Notes under the pieces: generated by a model
Database searches by the model: none
What the model was told of the DNA's origin: nothing
Seen by the model: only the letters and a program-made list of their open reading frames with translations
Shown here: positions 1 to 12,659 of the stretch, one piece after another
How positions within the stretch are numbered: position 1 is the first letter of the stretch
How the letters are laid out: every line of letters begins with the position of its first letter
Origin: Hippophae tibetana
Lineage: Eukaryota; Streptophyta; Magnoliopsida; Rosales; Elaeagnaceae
DNA: 64,000 bases
Reading direction: 5' to 3'
Assembly: GCA_037013495.1 (NCBI GenBank)
Contig: CM072805.1
Coordinates: 24,000,669 to 24,064,668 of the forward strand
Position numbers and translations under genes: made by a program

Positions 1-2384
1 ACTAACTAGATTGAGGACTCACCTTGTCCACACTTGAATTATACTTAAATCGATCATTTGATATTCAAATATTTGCAACAAGCACTCGATCGATATATAA
101 GTTTGGCCGATGTCTACACCAGAAATTTCAATAGGAAGTGGCACAGTCCATCCATCATTTATGCTAGATGCCCTCCCAACAATAGTCATCAAACTGCCAA
201 GATTTCTACTGAACTGTAACGCATAAGTATGACTATACTTTTTCCAAGGCTTCTTCTTGAATGACTTGGTGCACGATGATTGGCCACTAGTCATAGATTT
301 AGCACGAGATACTTGCTTGGTATCTCTTAAATGTGCCGCATTTAAGAGTTCTGGTATAATAGACTACCAAAAAAGTATCATATATGTATTTTTAGTAACA
401 ATATAAGATCACATTAAATAATAGTAGTAAACAAGTGTTATTTTTTAAGTTAAAAAATAGTACCATGTCAAAATTTAGAACAACTTGAATCGACGGCCAA
501 GCCACATACTGTCCAATCGCCTCTTGGACTGTGGTAGCATCAGAAGGCATAGGTAGTGGACAATCATGAAATAATGATTGATCAATTACTATTCGCCAAT
601 GATTAGGCAAATATTGATTATGAATCATCCGATCATCGCTCAATTGTTGTACCGTTCCAATAGCAACATAGTCCGTTGACGAAGGATGTTTCAACAAACA
701 TTTCATATTCTGTAAAAAATTTAAGTGTTATATATAAAAAATAAAACATATAATAAGAATTTAAAAATTAAAATCTTACCACATATGATTCATCAAATAG
801 AGGAGGACTCTCATGTGGGGTAGCTATTGGATGTACATTCTCACCAATATGTTCATCTTGGCTTGATTTATGGTAAGAATGTGCAGATTGCATTGGCGAA
901 AATGAACCACTACTTGATTGCATGTGCATTCCTGGCATATAGTGAGGACCAATAGGATGGCTATATCCCATACTGGATGTAGTTTGAGCACAATGAGATT
1001 GTGTGGATGGCATGCCTGGCATGGATGGTGGCATGCTTGGCATGGATTGTGGCATGCCTGGAATGGAAGGTGGTATGCCTGGCATGGATGGTTGCATGCT
1101 TGGCCAATATGGCATGCCCTGGTTGTAGCATGATGCCATGGCTGACAATTGTTGTGATTGATGTTCTTTTAGAGTGGCAATCTCACTCATCACGGAGGCT
1201 TAAAGGAGTTGAATTCTTCTTCAATTTTAGTGTATTTCTCCTTACTTACCGTCTGAGGCTTATGTTTTGGAATTTTAAAATACTCCAAAGCACCATCATA
1301 TTGGCTACCTCCCCTAACACGACCAGGATGATCGCGTCCGATTTCATGATATAAAGCATCTCTCCCAGGCTCTTCGATTATTTCACCCCTGTATAGTTTT
1401 TCTTGAACAGCTCTCTACAAATAATAAAGCACACAAACATATCATTCATTATTACATCAATTATTAAGTATCAGTCAGACTTTTTATCAAACGAAATTAC
1501 TAACCAACTTATTTAATTGTTCTTCTCCTCGTTGACTCATCGGTCTTGCATTCTTCGTTTTGGGAGTCTTTGTTTCTATGTACAATTCCATTCGGGTAAC
1601 AGGTCTACCCAATTCAGCTTCCTACATAAATTAGGAAAATTTTATTAACAATGACATGAAATTAAATTGAGAAAAATTAATATAAAAATATTTATAAAAT
1701 TAAGACAAATTAATAATACCATTCGAAATCTAACTTCAGGATTTGAAGACCTCCCAGTACGGTTAGGAAGAATGTTATGCATTTGGACATTCTGGTGATC
1801 TTCTCTAATAATTTGAAATTCTTCTGAACGTCTATAATCCACAAAGTCTTTCCAAACTTGAGGTGTAATCCAGGGGTGTCCTTCAGGGATTTTGTATATC
1901 ACATTCTCATCAAGTGTTTCCAAATATGGAAACACATAATTTTTTGCCAATCTAGAAGTCTTGTATTCCTTCCACGCCTTATTTGCAATCTTATAACACT
2001 TGCCCTGCCAATTGTCATCGACTTTGTAACGATTCTGTAAAAACACAGTACAAAAGATTAGATACAATCAATATATATATATAATATATTGATTATAAAA
2101 TATAAGAGACTTACATAAATGGTTATCCATATTTTAAACTTTTCTGCATTGGCAACCTCAGACCAATGATTTATATTGATTGGTATACTGGACTTTGCCA
2201 GTCGACCAATAGAAGATTTCAATTGTTGACCATTTTCCCCTAGTGGATTACCAGTAGCATCAAATTTAACGGGTATTCTATCATCTGGGTTAAGTGGAGC
2301 ATCAGGTATATTTGCCCAACCCCTTCTTTTCAAATATCCCAATGGATCATTTGGATCTACAAGCTGAATATCCATGAAATATCT
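1..2384 (-). pseudogene. CACTA second gene (Transposase_24 / DUF8039 type), partial at window edge
   Basis: Readable exons on the minus strand with GT/AG borders are 2384-2115, 2034-1720, 1621-1505, 1414 to about 1196, about 1195-780, 709-464 and 363-23. The last ends at an AAG|GTGAGT donor, so the gene continues left of the window. The 2034-1720 and 1621-1505 exons give a plant En/Spm transposase_24-like region (WITPQVWKDFVDYRRSEEF). The next region is Met/Pro-rich with PSMPGMP-like repeats. The 709-464 exon resembles the DUF8039 domain (DYVAIGTVQ and AIGQYVAWPS). CACTA genes of this type often end in a Ulp1-like protease, which would lie off the window; that is inference. The reading frame shifts once near 1195 between two well-conserved parts, so this copy is probably not functional. 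The likely initiation codon is ATG at 2375-2373 (MDIQLVDPND). Confidence 0.78.
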
Positions 2385-2475
2385 GCAAAAAGTGGAGAAA
2401 TATAAATTAATTGACAATTTTAGGAACACACATATATACAAGAGTTATTACAACAATATAGAACATACATTATGT

Positions 2476-5400
2476 TTAATTAGGTTGTTGATCGTATACA
2501 TATATTCCTTCATAATCACTACGAGTCCATGTCGAAGAATCATCATCATCAATTAGATCATCACGTACATTAGGCAATTTATTTGAGAAATTACTAATAT
2601 TGGTTAATGTATCAAGCATAGAGTCATCATCTTCTACAACATCACAATGGTAAAACTCTTTTTGTGGAGGCGTTAACACAACAGACCATATTGGATCAAT
2701 TTGATCGCTCACGTAAAATACTTGCTTTGCATGAAGTGCTAATGTGAAAGGATCATCTGTGTGACTTATCCTGGATAAATTTACAAGAGTAAATCCAAAA
2801 TCATCTATTTTATATCCAACATTGATAACATCTTCGACCCAATCACACAAGAATACTGTCTCATGGAAGACCTCATAATCCAATTCCCAAATCTCTTGTA
2901 TTATACCATAATATGTTCTATCAGAAAGGACAGGATTAGCATCTTTTGAACTGGCAAATTGCATAGTTTGTGCAACCATCTTCACCCCACTATTTTGATT
3001 TACTCGGACTTTGTCCTTAGCTTGAGTCGTAAACCTCGATCCATTTATTGTGAAACTATGAAATGATTTGACATCGAATTTTGGGCCATGTGCAAGCCAT
3101 TGTAAACTTTCTGATATTTTATGATTGGGTTTCTTGAGTTCACCTCGAATCTATGTATACAAAAACACGAAATGTGTTTAGAGCAAAGTTTTAAAACATT
3201 GAATATATATAGGAAGATACATACATGATTTTTTGTTTGTGACACTTACGTGGTTGCGAAACCAATTAATAAGCTCTCGCTTATGTTCATAATACAACCA
3301 TTTTTCTCCTCCTTTTTTTTTATAACGAGGATCGATCTTCAATAAGTTTAAATGCATCCTGTAACGTTATTAAATATATATTAAGTTATATATCATCATT
3401 AATAGTTAAATAAAATATGAAACAATGAACATCACTTACTCTATGTACGGTTATGCCTCGTTATTATTTACCAAAATGATTCGGTGTGCTTTTTCCCATC
3501 GAGTGCGATCAATAAATAATTTCTTACTTCCACCAAGCATAGGGTTACCTACTTGGATCATGTGACGTTCTAAGAATAACTTGTGCGTAGGATTCCCAAT
3601 TTTAGTGCAACCACTAAAGTATTCAGAACAAAACTCAATGGCCTCTTCAGCAATGTAGCATTCCACCATGCATCCTTCAGGTCTATATCTATTATTTACA
3701 TATCCTTTAAGGACTTGCATATATCTCTCAAAAGGATACATCCACCTTAAGTAAGTAGGACCACATAATTGAACCTCTCGAACTAAATGAACACATAAGT
3801 GAATCATTATATCGAAGAAAGAAGGAGGAAAATATTTTTCAATTAGACACAAAGTTTCTACAATTTCTTTCTGTAAAGAATTTAACTCGCCAATTGATAT
3901 AGATTTCTTGCATATGGTATTGAAGAATGAACAAAGCCGAATTATTGATATTCGAACATGTTTTGGAAGAATTGATCTAATAGCAACTGGTAATAACTGT
4001 TGCATTAAGATATGACAGTCATGTGATTTCAATCCATACAGTCTCTTATCAGTGATAGACACAAAATTTCTTAAGTTGGATGAGTAACCATCAGGAACTT
4101 TCACACCTTCCAAACATTTACAAAACACATCCTTCTCTTTTGTTTACATTGTATATGATGCTGGTGGCAAGTATGTTCGATTCTTATCATTTTCCACCCT
4201 TGGTTCCAATTCAGGTCGTATGCCTAGTTTCTTTAAATCCAATCTTGCTTTAATGCCATCCTTTGTTTTTCCAGGTATATTAAGTAAAGTTCCAATCAAG
4301 CTTTCACATACATTCTTCTCAATGTGCATGACATCTAAGATGTGACGAATGTATAGGTCTTTCCAATAAGGCAATTCCCAAAATATTGATTTTTTTTTCC
4401 AACAACCATTCGGTTCAAAATCTTTTTCATTTTCACCAATTTCATTAGTTGGCCTCCTTCGTTTCCCAGAATTGGTGAGTTTTTTTTTCATCTTTCCATA
4501 TCGTTTGAATGTCATCCCATTCAATTGCCTTAATATCTCAATACCTCGCAAAGGTCGAGTTGCATGATCATGATCTTCTTCACCATCGAACGGTTTCTTT
4601 TGGTATCTAAACTTGTGTCCAGATGGCAAAAATCTCCTATGTTTTCTATAAGACATCTTTCGTCCGTGAACAAGATACTTTGCAGAAGTTACATCACTAC
4701 ATATAGGACATCCCTTGTAACCTTTTGTTGCATGTCCTGATAAGTTTCCATAGGCAGGAAAATCATTAATTGTCCATAAAAGAACCCCCTTCAAGTTAAA
4801 GTATTCTTCTTTATATGCATCGTAAACATTTACACCATCATTCCACAACGTCTTTAAATCATCTATCAGAGGCTGCAAATATACATCAATATCAACACCG
4901 GGTTGTTTCGGTCCTGAGATCAATAATGTTAACATCATGAATTTTCTTTTCATACACAACCAGGGAGGAAGGTTGTATGTTACCATAATTACTGGCCAAC
5001 AACTATATCTACTACTGAGGGAACTATGTGGATTAATTCCATCAGCAGCAATGGCAAGACGCAGATTGCGCGGATCAGATGAAAATTGAGGAGATAAATT
5101 ATCTACTACTTTCCAATTTGGAGAATCACAAGGATGACGTAGCACCCCATCATCAGATCGATTATCTGAATGCCAAGTCAACATCTTTGATGTATATTTA
5201 CTATTGAACAACCTTTGAAAGCGAGGGATCGGAGGAAAGTACCAAAGAACCTTTGCAGGCACGCCTTTCTTATGTGTTGTACTCTCATTTGTACCATGCT
5301 TCCATCTCGATTCTTTACACATAGGACAATCATGTAATGTCTCATATTCTTTTCTATAAAGAATGCAATCATTAGGACAAGCGTGAATCTTATGATATTC

Positions 5401-5985
5401 CATGCCAAATCGACTAAGAGATTTCTTCACTTCATACATTGAAGATGGCAATTCAATACCCTCAGGAAACATATCGACTAGTAGAGTTAATAATTCTGTG
5501 AATCCCTTGTCAGAAAAACCATGTTTTGCCTTGACATTGTACAAATGAACCAATCCTGACATCTTAGTGTATTTTTTGCATTTTGGATACAACGGTTTTT
5601 CGACATCTTCTATAAGTTTATTAAAGGTTTCGGGATCATCCTCGCGTAATTCATCTTCAACACCACGAAACATATTTTCTGTTTGTACATTATGATATGA
5701 TGTATGTACTCCAACCACATTCTTAATATACTTTTCTCCATGAGTATTATCAATATTTTCTCCATGATAATACCAACATTTATAGCTCAATAGAATACCA
5801 TTACGGATAAGGTGATACTTAACCTCATCAAATTCATGAAATCGCTCATTTTTACATTTAACGCATGGGCATCGAATCATACTACTTCCAGTATTACTAG
5901 TTCTACAAGCAAATTCCATGAAACTTTCAACTCCAGAAATATAGTCTTGCTCAATTCTACACTTTGACATCCAAGATTTGTCCAT
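2476..5985 (-). pseudogene. TNP2-like CACTA transposase, three exons, two in-frame stops
   Basis: Exons on the minus strand are 5985-3440, 3358-3250 and 3150-2476; they sum to 3330 nt (1110 codons) with matching splice phases. The N-terminus (MDKSWMSKCR, then CPCVKCKN) is the transposase-associated Cys-rich domain. The middle is the tnp2 family core (NDFPAYGNLSGHATKGYKGC, with a GCPICS zinc-binding pair). Next is the DUF4218-like region (HILMQQLLPVAIR, WMYPFERYMQVLKGYV), and the last exon is DUF4216-like (DDFGFTLVNLSR, KQVFYVSD). Two TAA codons interrupt an otherwise open frame, at 4146-4144 and 3453-3451, so the protein as written would stop at 613 residues. Family function is recognition and cutting of CACTA ends in the nucleus. 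With only two nonsense changes in 1110 codons, decay is recent. Confidence 0.9.
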
Positions 5986-6394
5986 TTTCTATTAATGACA
6001 TTAATTAAACATATTACTTAATTATGTATTATTATATATAAATTTCCTAATTATTAGAATATATATCAAAACATACATAATGCAAAATATTTATCATTTT
6101 AATCATTTTACAAAACCATTTATATACAAATTAAAAAATAAGCAATTCATGTTTCATGAATATATATATAAAAACCAATCACGCGGTTGATTCTAATTTC
6201 TAAGCATGTTACTATATCATAATTACAAAGTAATATTAATTATACGTATAAATTAATTTATCCAAGCAAACCCACAAAACATTTCACATATTATTGAATA
6301 CATACAAGTAATAATTCAACATTATTATTACAAGCAAACAAAAAAACATAACTAAATCAAAAATTTTTACAAAAATACGCTATTCCTACATTTA

Positions 6395-6523
6395 CACGCT
6401 GATAAATTAGCACAAATTTCACGCTGTTCCTAATTAACACGCTGATAAATTAGCACAAATTTCACGATGTTCCTAATTAACACGCTGATAAATTAGCACA
6501 AATTTCACGTTGTTCCTAATATA
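6395..6523. repeat. Three tandem 43-bp units in the CACTA 5' region
   Basis: Three consecutive copies start with CACGCTGATAAATTAGCAC at 6395, 6438 and 6481. They differ by one or two bases (CACGCTG, CACGATG, CACGTTG). They sit between the transposase start and the subterminal palindromes, where CACTA elements usually carry the transposase promoter. Confidence 0.85.
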
Positions 6524-6739
6524 CCCATAAACAGATTTTAACATTTTTCTAAAAAAAAGAAGAACTGACAGATAATATTGTGAGAAGAGAAAACTTACAA
6601 ACGTCCGCTCAAATGGTGGTTGGAGGTGGCCGGAAATGTAGAACGAAGGTGGCGCACGGTTAAGATTTTGGGAGAAAATGGGAGTGAGGAAAGGAGAACG
6701 AGGAAGAAGAAAACTGGAAATCTGCGTACAAAATGAGAT

Positions 6740-6991
6740 GTTAGGGCATATATTAGGTGGATAGCGTCGATTAACCACGTCAACCGACGCTACGTTACGT
6801 GGATAGCGTCGGTTATCCACGTCAACTGACGCTACGTTACGTGGATAGCGTCGGTTGTCCACGTCAACCGACGCTACGTTAGGTGGATAGCGTCGGTTGA
6901 CGTGGACAACCGACTTTAAAGTCATTAAAAGTCGGTTTTTGGTAAAAACTGACTTTAGACATCGACTTATATACCCCTTTTTGTAGTAGTG
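6740..6991 (-). repeat. CACTA subterminal palindromic repeats and terminal inverted repeat
   Basis: The block alternates GGATAGCGTCGGTT and its complement AACCGACGCTAC, separated by CCACGTCAA/TTGACGTGG, at least three times between 6757 and 6910. The outer 90 bases carry AAGTCGG/CCGACTT pairs and end in the CACTA tip. In En/Spm such motifs are binding sites for the transposon's own DNA-binding protein; a similar role here is inference. The same motifs recur in the element at 21713-22623. Confidence 0.9.
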
Positions 6992-6992
6992 T

Positions 6993-9790
6993 CAGTATTG
7001 TTTCTGAAACCTGAATATATGTTTGGAGATGCTGAAATATGGTTAACTTATATCTGATTGTAGAAATAATTATTGATATTTCTGTATTATGGTGGAAAGC
7101 TTTGCAGAACCTTGAGAAGCTATGTTTTTTTCATTTCAGTATTGTTTCTGAAACCTGAATATATGTTTGGAGATGCTGAAATATGGTTAACTTATATCTC
7201 ATTGCAGAAATAATTATTGATATTTCTGTATTATGGTGGAAAGCTTTGCAGAACCTTGACAAACTATGTTTTTCTCAATTCAGTATTGTTTCTGAAACCT
7301 GAATATATGTTTGGAGATGCTGAAATATGGTTAACTTATATCTGATTGTAGAAATAATTATTGATATTTCTGTATTATGGTGGAATGCTTTGCAGAACCT
7401 TGAGAAACTATGTTTTTTTTCAATTCAGTATTGTTTCTGAAACCTGAATATATGTTTGTAGATGCTGAAATATGGTTAACTTATATCTGATTGCAGAAAT
7501 AATTATTGATATTTCTGTATTATGGTGGAATGCTTTGCAGAACCTTAAGAAGCTATGTTTTTTTTCATTTCAGTATTGTTTCTGAAACCTGAATATATGT
7601 TTGGAGATGCTGAAATACGGTTAACTTATATCTGATTGCAGAAATAATTATTGATATTTCTGTATTATGGTGGAAAGATTTGCAGAACCTTGAGAAACTA
7701 TGTTTTTTTCAATTCAGTATTGTTTCTGAAACCTGAATATATGTTTGGAGATGCTGAAATATGGTTAACTTATATCTGATTGCAGAAATAATTATTGATA
7801 TTTCTGTATTATGGTGGAAAGCTTTGCAGAACCTTGAGAAACTATGTTTTTTTCAATTCAGTATTGTTTCTGAAACCTGAATATATGTTTGGAGATGCTG
7901 AAATATGGTTAACTTATATCTGATTGCAGAAATAATTATTGATATTTCTGTATTATGGTGGAATGCTTTGCAGAACCTTGAGAAACTATGTTTTTTTCAT
8001 TTCAGTATTGTTTCTGAAAACTGAATATATGTTTGGAGATGCTGAAATATGGTTAACTTATATCTGATTGCAGAAATAATTATTGATATTTCTGTATTAT
8101 GGTGGAATGCTTTGCAGAACCTTGAGAAACTATGTTTTTTTCATTTCAGTATTGTTTCTGAAACCTGAATATATGTTTGGAGATGCTGAAATATGGTTAA
8201 CTTATATCTGATTGCAGAAATAATTATTGATATTTCTGTATTATGGTGGAAAGCTTTGCAGAACCTTGAGAAGCTATGTTTTTTTCATTTCAGTATTGTT
8301 TCTGAAACCTGAATATATGTTTGGAGATGCTGAAATACGGTTAACTTATATCTGATTGCAGAAATAATTATTGATATTTCTGTATTATGGTGGAAAGATT
8401 TGCAGAACCTTGAGAAACTATGTTTTTTTCAATTCAGTATTGTTTCTGAAACCTGAATATATATTTGGAGATGCTGAAATATGGTTAACTTATATCTGAT
8501 TGCAGAAATAATTATTGATATTTCTGTATTATGGTGGAAAGCTTTGCAGAACCTTGAGAAACTATGTTTTTTTCAATTCAGTATTGTTTCTGAAACCTGA
8601 ATATATGTTTGGAGATGCTGAAATATGGTGAACTTATATCTGATTGCAGAAATAATTATTGATATTTCTGTATTATGGTGGAATGCTTTGCAGAACCTTG
8701 AGAAACTATGTTTTTTTCATTTCAGTATTGTTTCTGAAACCTGAATATATGTTTGGAGATGCTGAAATATGGTTAACTTATATCTGATTGCAGAAATAAT
8801 TATTGATATTTCTGTATTATGGTGGAATGCTTTGCAGAACCTTGAGAAACTATGTTTTTTTCATTTCAGTATTGTTTCTGAAACCTGAATATATGTTTGG
8901 AGATGCTGAAATATGGTTAACTTATATCTGATTGCAGAAATAATTATTGATATTTCTGTATTATGGTGAAAAGCTTTGCAGAACCTTGAGAAACTATGTT
9001 TTTTTCAATTCAGTATTGTTTCTAAAACCTGAATATATATTTGGAGATGTTGAAATATGGTTAACTTATATCTGATTGCAGAAATAATTATTGATATTTC
9101 TGTATTATGGTGGAATGCTTTGCATAACCTTGAGAAACTATGTTTTTTTCATTTCAGTATTGTTTCTGAAACCTGAATATATGTTTGGAGTCTGGAGATG
9201 CTGAAATATGGTTAACTTATATCTGATTGCAGAAATAATTATTGATATTTCTGTATTATGGTGGAATGCTTTGCAGAACCTTAAGAAGGTATGTTTTTTT
9301 CATTTCAATATTGTTTCTGAAACCTGAATATATGTTTGGAGATGCTGAAATATGGTTAACTTATATCTAATTGCAGAAATAATTATTGATATTTCTGTAT
9401 TATGGTGGAATGCTTTGCAGAACCTTGAGAAACTAAGTTTTTTTCAATTCAGTATTGTTTCTGAAACCTGAATATATGTTTGGAGATGGTGAAATATGGT
9501 TAACTTATATCTGATTGCAGAAATAATTATTGATATTTCTGTATTATGGTGGAATGCTTTGCAGAACCTTGAGAAACTATGTTTTTTTCATTTCAGTATT
9601 GTTTCTGAAACCTGAATATATGTTTGGAGATGCTGAAATATGGTTAACTTATATCTGATTGCAGAAATAATTATTGATATTTCTGTATTATGGTGGAATG
9701 CTTTGCACAACCTTAAGAAGCTATGTTTTTTTCATTTCAGTATTGTTTCTGAAACCTGAATATATGTTTGGAGATGCTGAAATATGGTTA
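6993..9790. repeat. Tandem array, 144-bp unit, about 19.4 copies
   Basis: The phrase CAGTATTGTTTCTGAAACC recurs at 6993, 7137, 7281, 7426, 7571, 7715, 7859, 8003, 8147, 8291, 8435, 8579, 8723, 8867, 9011, 9155 and on to 9738. Spacing is 144-145 bp except one unit with a small insertion near 9190. Copies are nearly identical, differing at a few positions such as GGAATGC/GGAAAGC and CATTTCAG/CAATTCAG. No frame is open through a unit. Each copy contains two acceptor-like sites, a pyrimidine run ending TTTCAG and ATCTGATTGCAG. The last partial copy runs straight into the transposase leader, which is preceded by CTTGTCTTGTAG. Confidence 0.97.
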
Positions 9791-9855
9791 ACTACTTAAC
9801 TTATCTTGTCTTGTAGAGTTAGAGATTTGTGAAGAAGACAGAGACTTTAAATATC

Positions 9856-12378
9856 ATGACAACTGAATATGTTGAAAAGGTAATGTGAGATAATAGAAAG
9901 TATATGTATATATTTTTTATACATGAATTTAAATTTTGAAAATTATTTTTTCAGAATGTTTCACCACAATCATCTCAAGGAGTAAATGACATTGAACTTA
10001 ATGTGGAGGTAACAAGTGGTGGAACTTCAAGTGCCAATCAACATACAAATTTTCCTCTCCTTGCATCAACCTCTTCCCCTGAAAATACACAAAGCCAACC
10101 ATCAAATGAATGTAGTGAGGAAGAAGATGGGAAAGCTAAATTAAAGTCTGAAGCATGGGTTCATTTTGATAGGAAGAGAATTAATGGGATATGGAAGGCA
10201 ATATGTAATTATTGCGGAAAACGGTTAGGAGGTGATACAAGGAATGGGACATCTCATTTGAAAGCACATACAAAAGGTTGTCCATTCAAACGTCAAGAAA
10301 GGGGTATCGGTCAATCATTATTAAATCCTAACAAGAAAAGGGATAGAATGGAATTAGGACATTGGAATTTTGATTCTCAAGTTTCTCGTGATAAATGTGC
10401 AAAGATGATAATTCTACACGAGTATCCTCTTAGTATTGTTGAGCATCATGGATTTAGGGAGAATTCACATTCATTACAACCAATATGGAAGCCTATTTCT
10501 CGGGCAACAATTAAGAGAGACATTATAAAGATTTATGATGTTGAGAAAAAAAATGATGGATATGTTGGAGAACAACAAAAGTCGTGTTGCAATCACGAGT
10601 GATATGTAGAAGTCTGGAAATCAGAACAAAGGGTTCATGGCTGTAACTTGTCATTTCATCGATGACAATTGGTATTTGCATAGTAAAATAATAAGGTAAT
10701 TTTTAAGTTTATTGTTGAAATTTATACATGTATTAAATATTTTTTTAGAGATTTGATATATTAAATGATTGTATATAACAATTTTATTGTTATTAAATAA
10801 TTTTTTGTAGGTTTATATATGTTCCTGCTCCACACAATGCTGCAGTTATTGGTCAAGAATTAATGAGTTGCTTTTTGGATTGGAACATCGATCGTAAGAT
10901 TTCAACCTTAACTTTAGATAATTGTTCTACTAATGATTCAATGCTACCTGATCTGTTAGATTCATTAGATAGAACTTCAATGTTATTGTATGGAGATATT
11001 TTTCATATGCGTTGTGCTGCTCACATATTAAATTTGGTAGTGAAAAATGGATTAAATCTAATTTCTCAATGCATTGTTAAAGTTAGAGATAGTGTTGCAT
11101 ATTGGACAGCAACACAAAAGAGAGAGGAAAAATTTAAAAAGATTGCATCTCAAGAGATGAAGTCTTCTTGTAAGAATTTATCTCTTGATTGTCAAACTCG
11201 TTGGAACTCTACTTTTTTAATGCTTAAAAATGCATTGTTTTATGAGAAAGTGTTTTCTCGTTTAAAACAATTGGATAAGAATTATAATAGTCTTCCTGAT
11301 GCATTGGATTGGAAAATGGCAAGTACAATTTGTGATAAGTTAGAAGTATTTTACAAGGTTACTGAATTGATTTCTGGTTCCAACTATCCCACCATAAATA
11401 TGTTATTTCCTCATATTTGTGACATCAAATTGTCATTATATAATTGGATTAATGATGAGGATGATTTGGTGAAGGGAATGGCGTCAAACATGCTTGTAAA
11501 ATTTGATAAGTATTGGCAGGAAGTTAATATTGTAATGGCTATAGGAGTTTTTTTGGATCCTAGATTTAAGATGAATTATCTTGAATTCTATTTTCCAAGA
11601 ATATATGGAGAGAATTCCATTTTTGAAATTGAAAAGGTGAGAACAAAATGTTATGATTTGATAAATATGTATCGAACTAAACGAATTTTAGAAGAGAGTC
11701 GACAAATGGAATTTTCAACACGTTCCATTACATCTCAAAGTTCAAAAGGTACTAGTGTTCTTAATCCTAGTGGTATAAATGAGTATAAACAATGGAAATT
11801 AATGCAAAATAAAGCTGGATCTTTGAAATCTGAGTTAGACTCTTATTTAGAGGAGGCTGATGTAAAAATTTCAGATGAAGAGTTTGATATATTGTCTTGG
11901 TGGAAGTGTAATAAACACAAGTATCCAATAATGCATGATATGGCTAGAGATATCTTGGCTATTCCGGTCATCACAGTTGCTTCAGAATCTGCATTTAGTA
12001 CAAGTGGTAGAATAGTGAGCAAACATCGTAGTAGACTCAAAGAAAACACATTGGAAGCTTTGATGTGTACTCAAGATTGGTTATGGGCTAATATTCATAA
12101 ACAAGGTATAAGTTTATATTTTTAATACTTGTACATATTATATTTTATTAACACTTGTTTTATGTATTTTATATTAATTATTTAATTATGTATTCAAATG
12201 TTTTATAATTTATTCAGATATGTTATCTCCTGGTTCATCCGCTTCCACTATTAATATTGTAGAAGATGATGTCGAGGTAAACAATTTACATTATTTATTA
12301 ACCAATTTATTCTTTTGGTTTATAAAAGTGATTTTATATGTTTGATTTTTTCAGGAAACGCGTCCATTTGATGAATAA
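9856..12378 (+). pseudogene. hAT transposase (BED zinc finger, RNase H-like core, C-terminal dimerisation domain)
   Basis: Exons by splice signal and phase are 9856-9879, 9955-10695, 10811-12105, 12218-12276 and 12355-12378. ATG is at 9856 (MTTEYVEK) and the stop at 12376-12378. The first long exon encodes a BED finger (CNYCGKRLGG, HLKAHTKGC). The third has the hAT core motifs DNCSTND, CAAHILNLVV and DCQTRWNSTF, then the dimerisation domain (SWWKCNKHKYP, AIPVITVASESAFSTSGR). Two faults are visible: a frame change near 10570-10590 before the conserved VAITSDM segment, and TAG at 10607-10609 where hAT proteins have Trp (SDMW). Both lie in one exon. Otherwise the gene is complete, so it was active recently in evolutionary terms. 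Function of the family: cut-and-paste transposition in the nucleus. Confidence 0.92.
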
Positions 12379-12659
12379 TTAGAAGAAAGAAGTTTTGATT
12401 TATTGTAATCGAAATTTTCTTAAATTTATTTAATTAGATTTCAATATTTGTATTAGTTTATAATATTTTATTTATATCTTGTATTTCTTGTTTATATGTA
12501 TTTAATCTTATCTAAATTCATAGAAATATATATTATTAAATGTTGATTTTTTTATTATAAACTCAAAATAACACATTTAAATTCAGATAACAAATTCAAT
12601 ATCAACAATTTGTTTTATTTGGATTGTATTGCTAAAAAAAGTAATAGGATTTTTAAAAA

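Larger units (their letters stand above)
1..6991 (-). mobile_element. CACTA (En/Spm) DNA transposon, 5' part; other end lies left of the window
   Basis: The right boundary at 6991 is, on the minus strand, the start of a CACTA terminal repeat reading CACTACTACAAAAAGGGG. It is followed by a subterminal block of short palindromic repeats (6740-6910). Inside are two divergent-from-host genes in the usual CACTA order: a TNP2-type transposase (2476-5985) and a second gene of the Transposase_24 class (23-2384, continuing past base 1). The DNA flanking 6991 is the 144-bp array, so the element appears to have jumped into that array. The 3-bp target duplication cannot be tested because the left end is outside the window. 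The stretch 6000-6390 between the transposase start and the subterminal repeats is AT-rich with nothing I recognise. The element looks fairly young: few breaks in its main gene. Confidence 0.93.

Noticed and set aside
918-1354. Two overlapping plus-strand frames rich in Trp/His/Met
   Set aside because: They are antisense to the Met/Pro-rich exon of the CACTA second gene; the repeats explain them.
6473-6925. 150-residue minus-strand frame with repeated RRYPRNVASVDV
   Set aside because: It simply reads through the CACTA subterminal palindromes and is not a gene.
6993-9790. Possible CRISPR-like or coding repeat array
   Set aside because: Units are contiguous 144-bp tandem copies without spacers and with stops in all frames; plant DNA.
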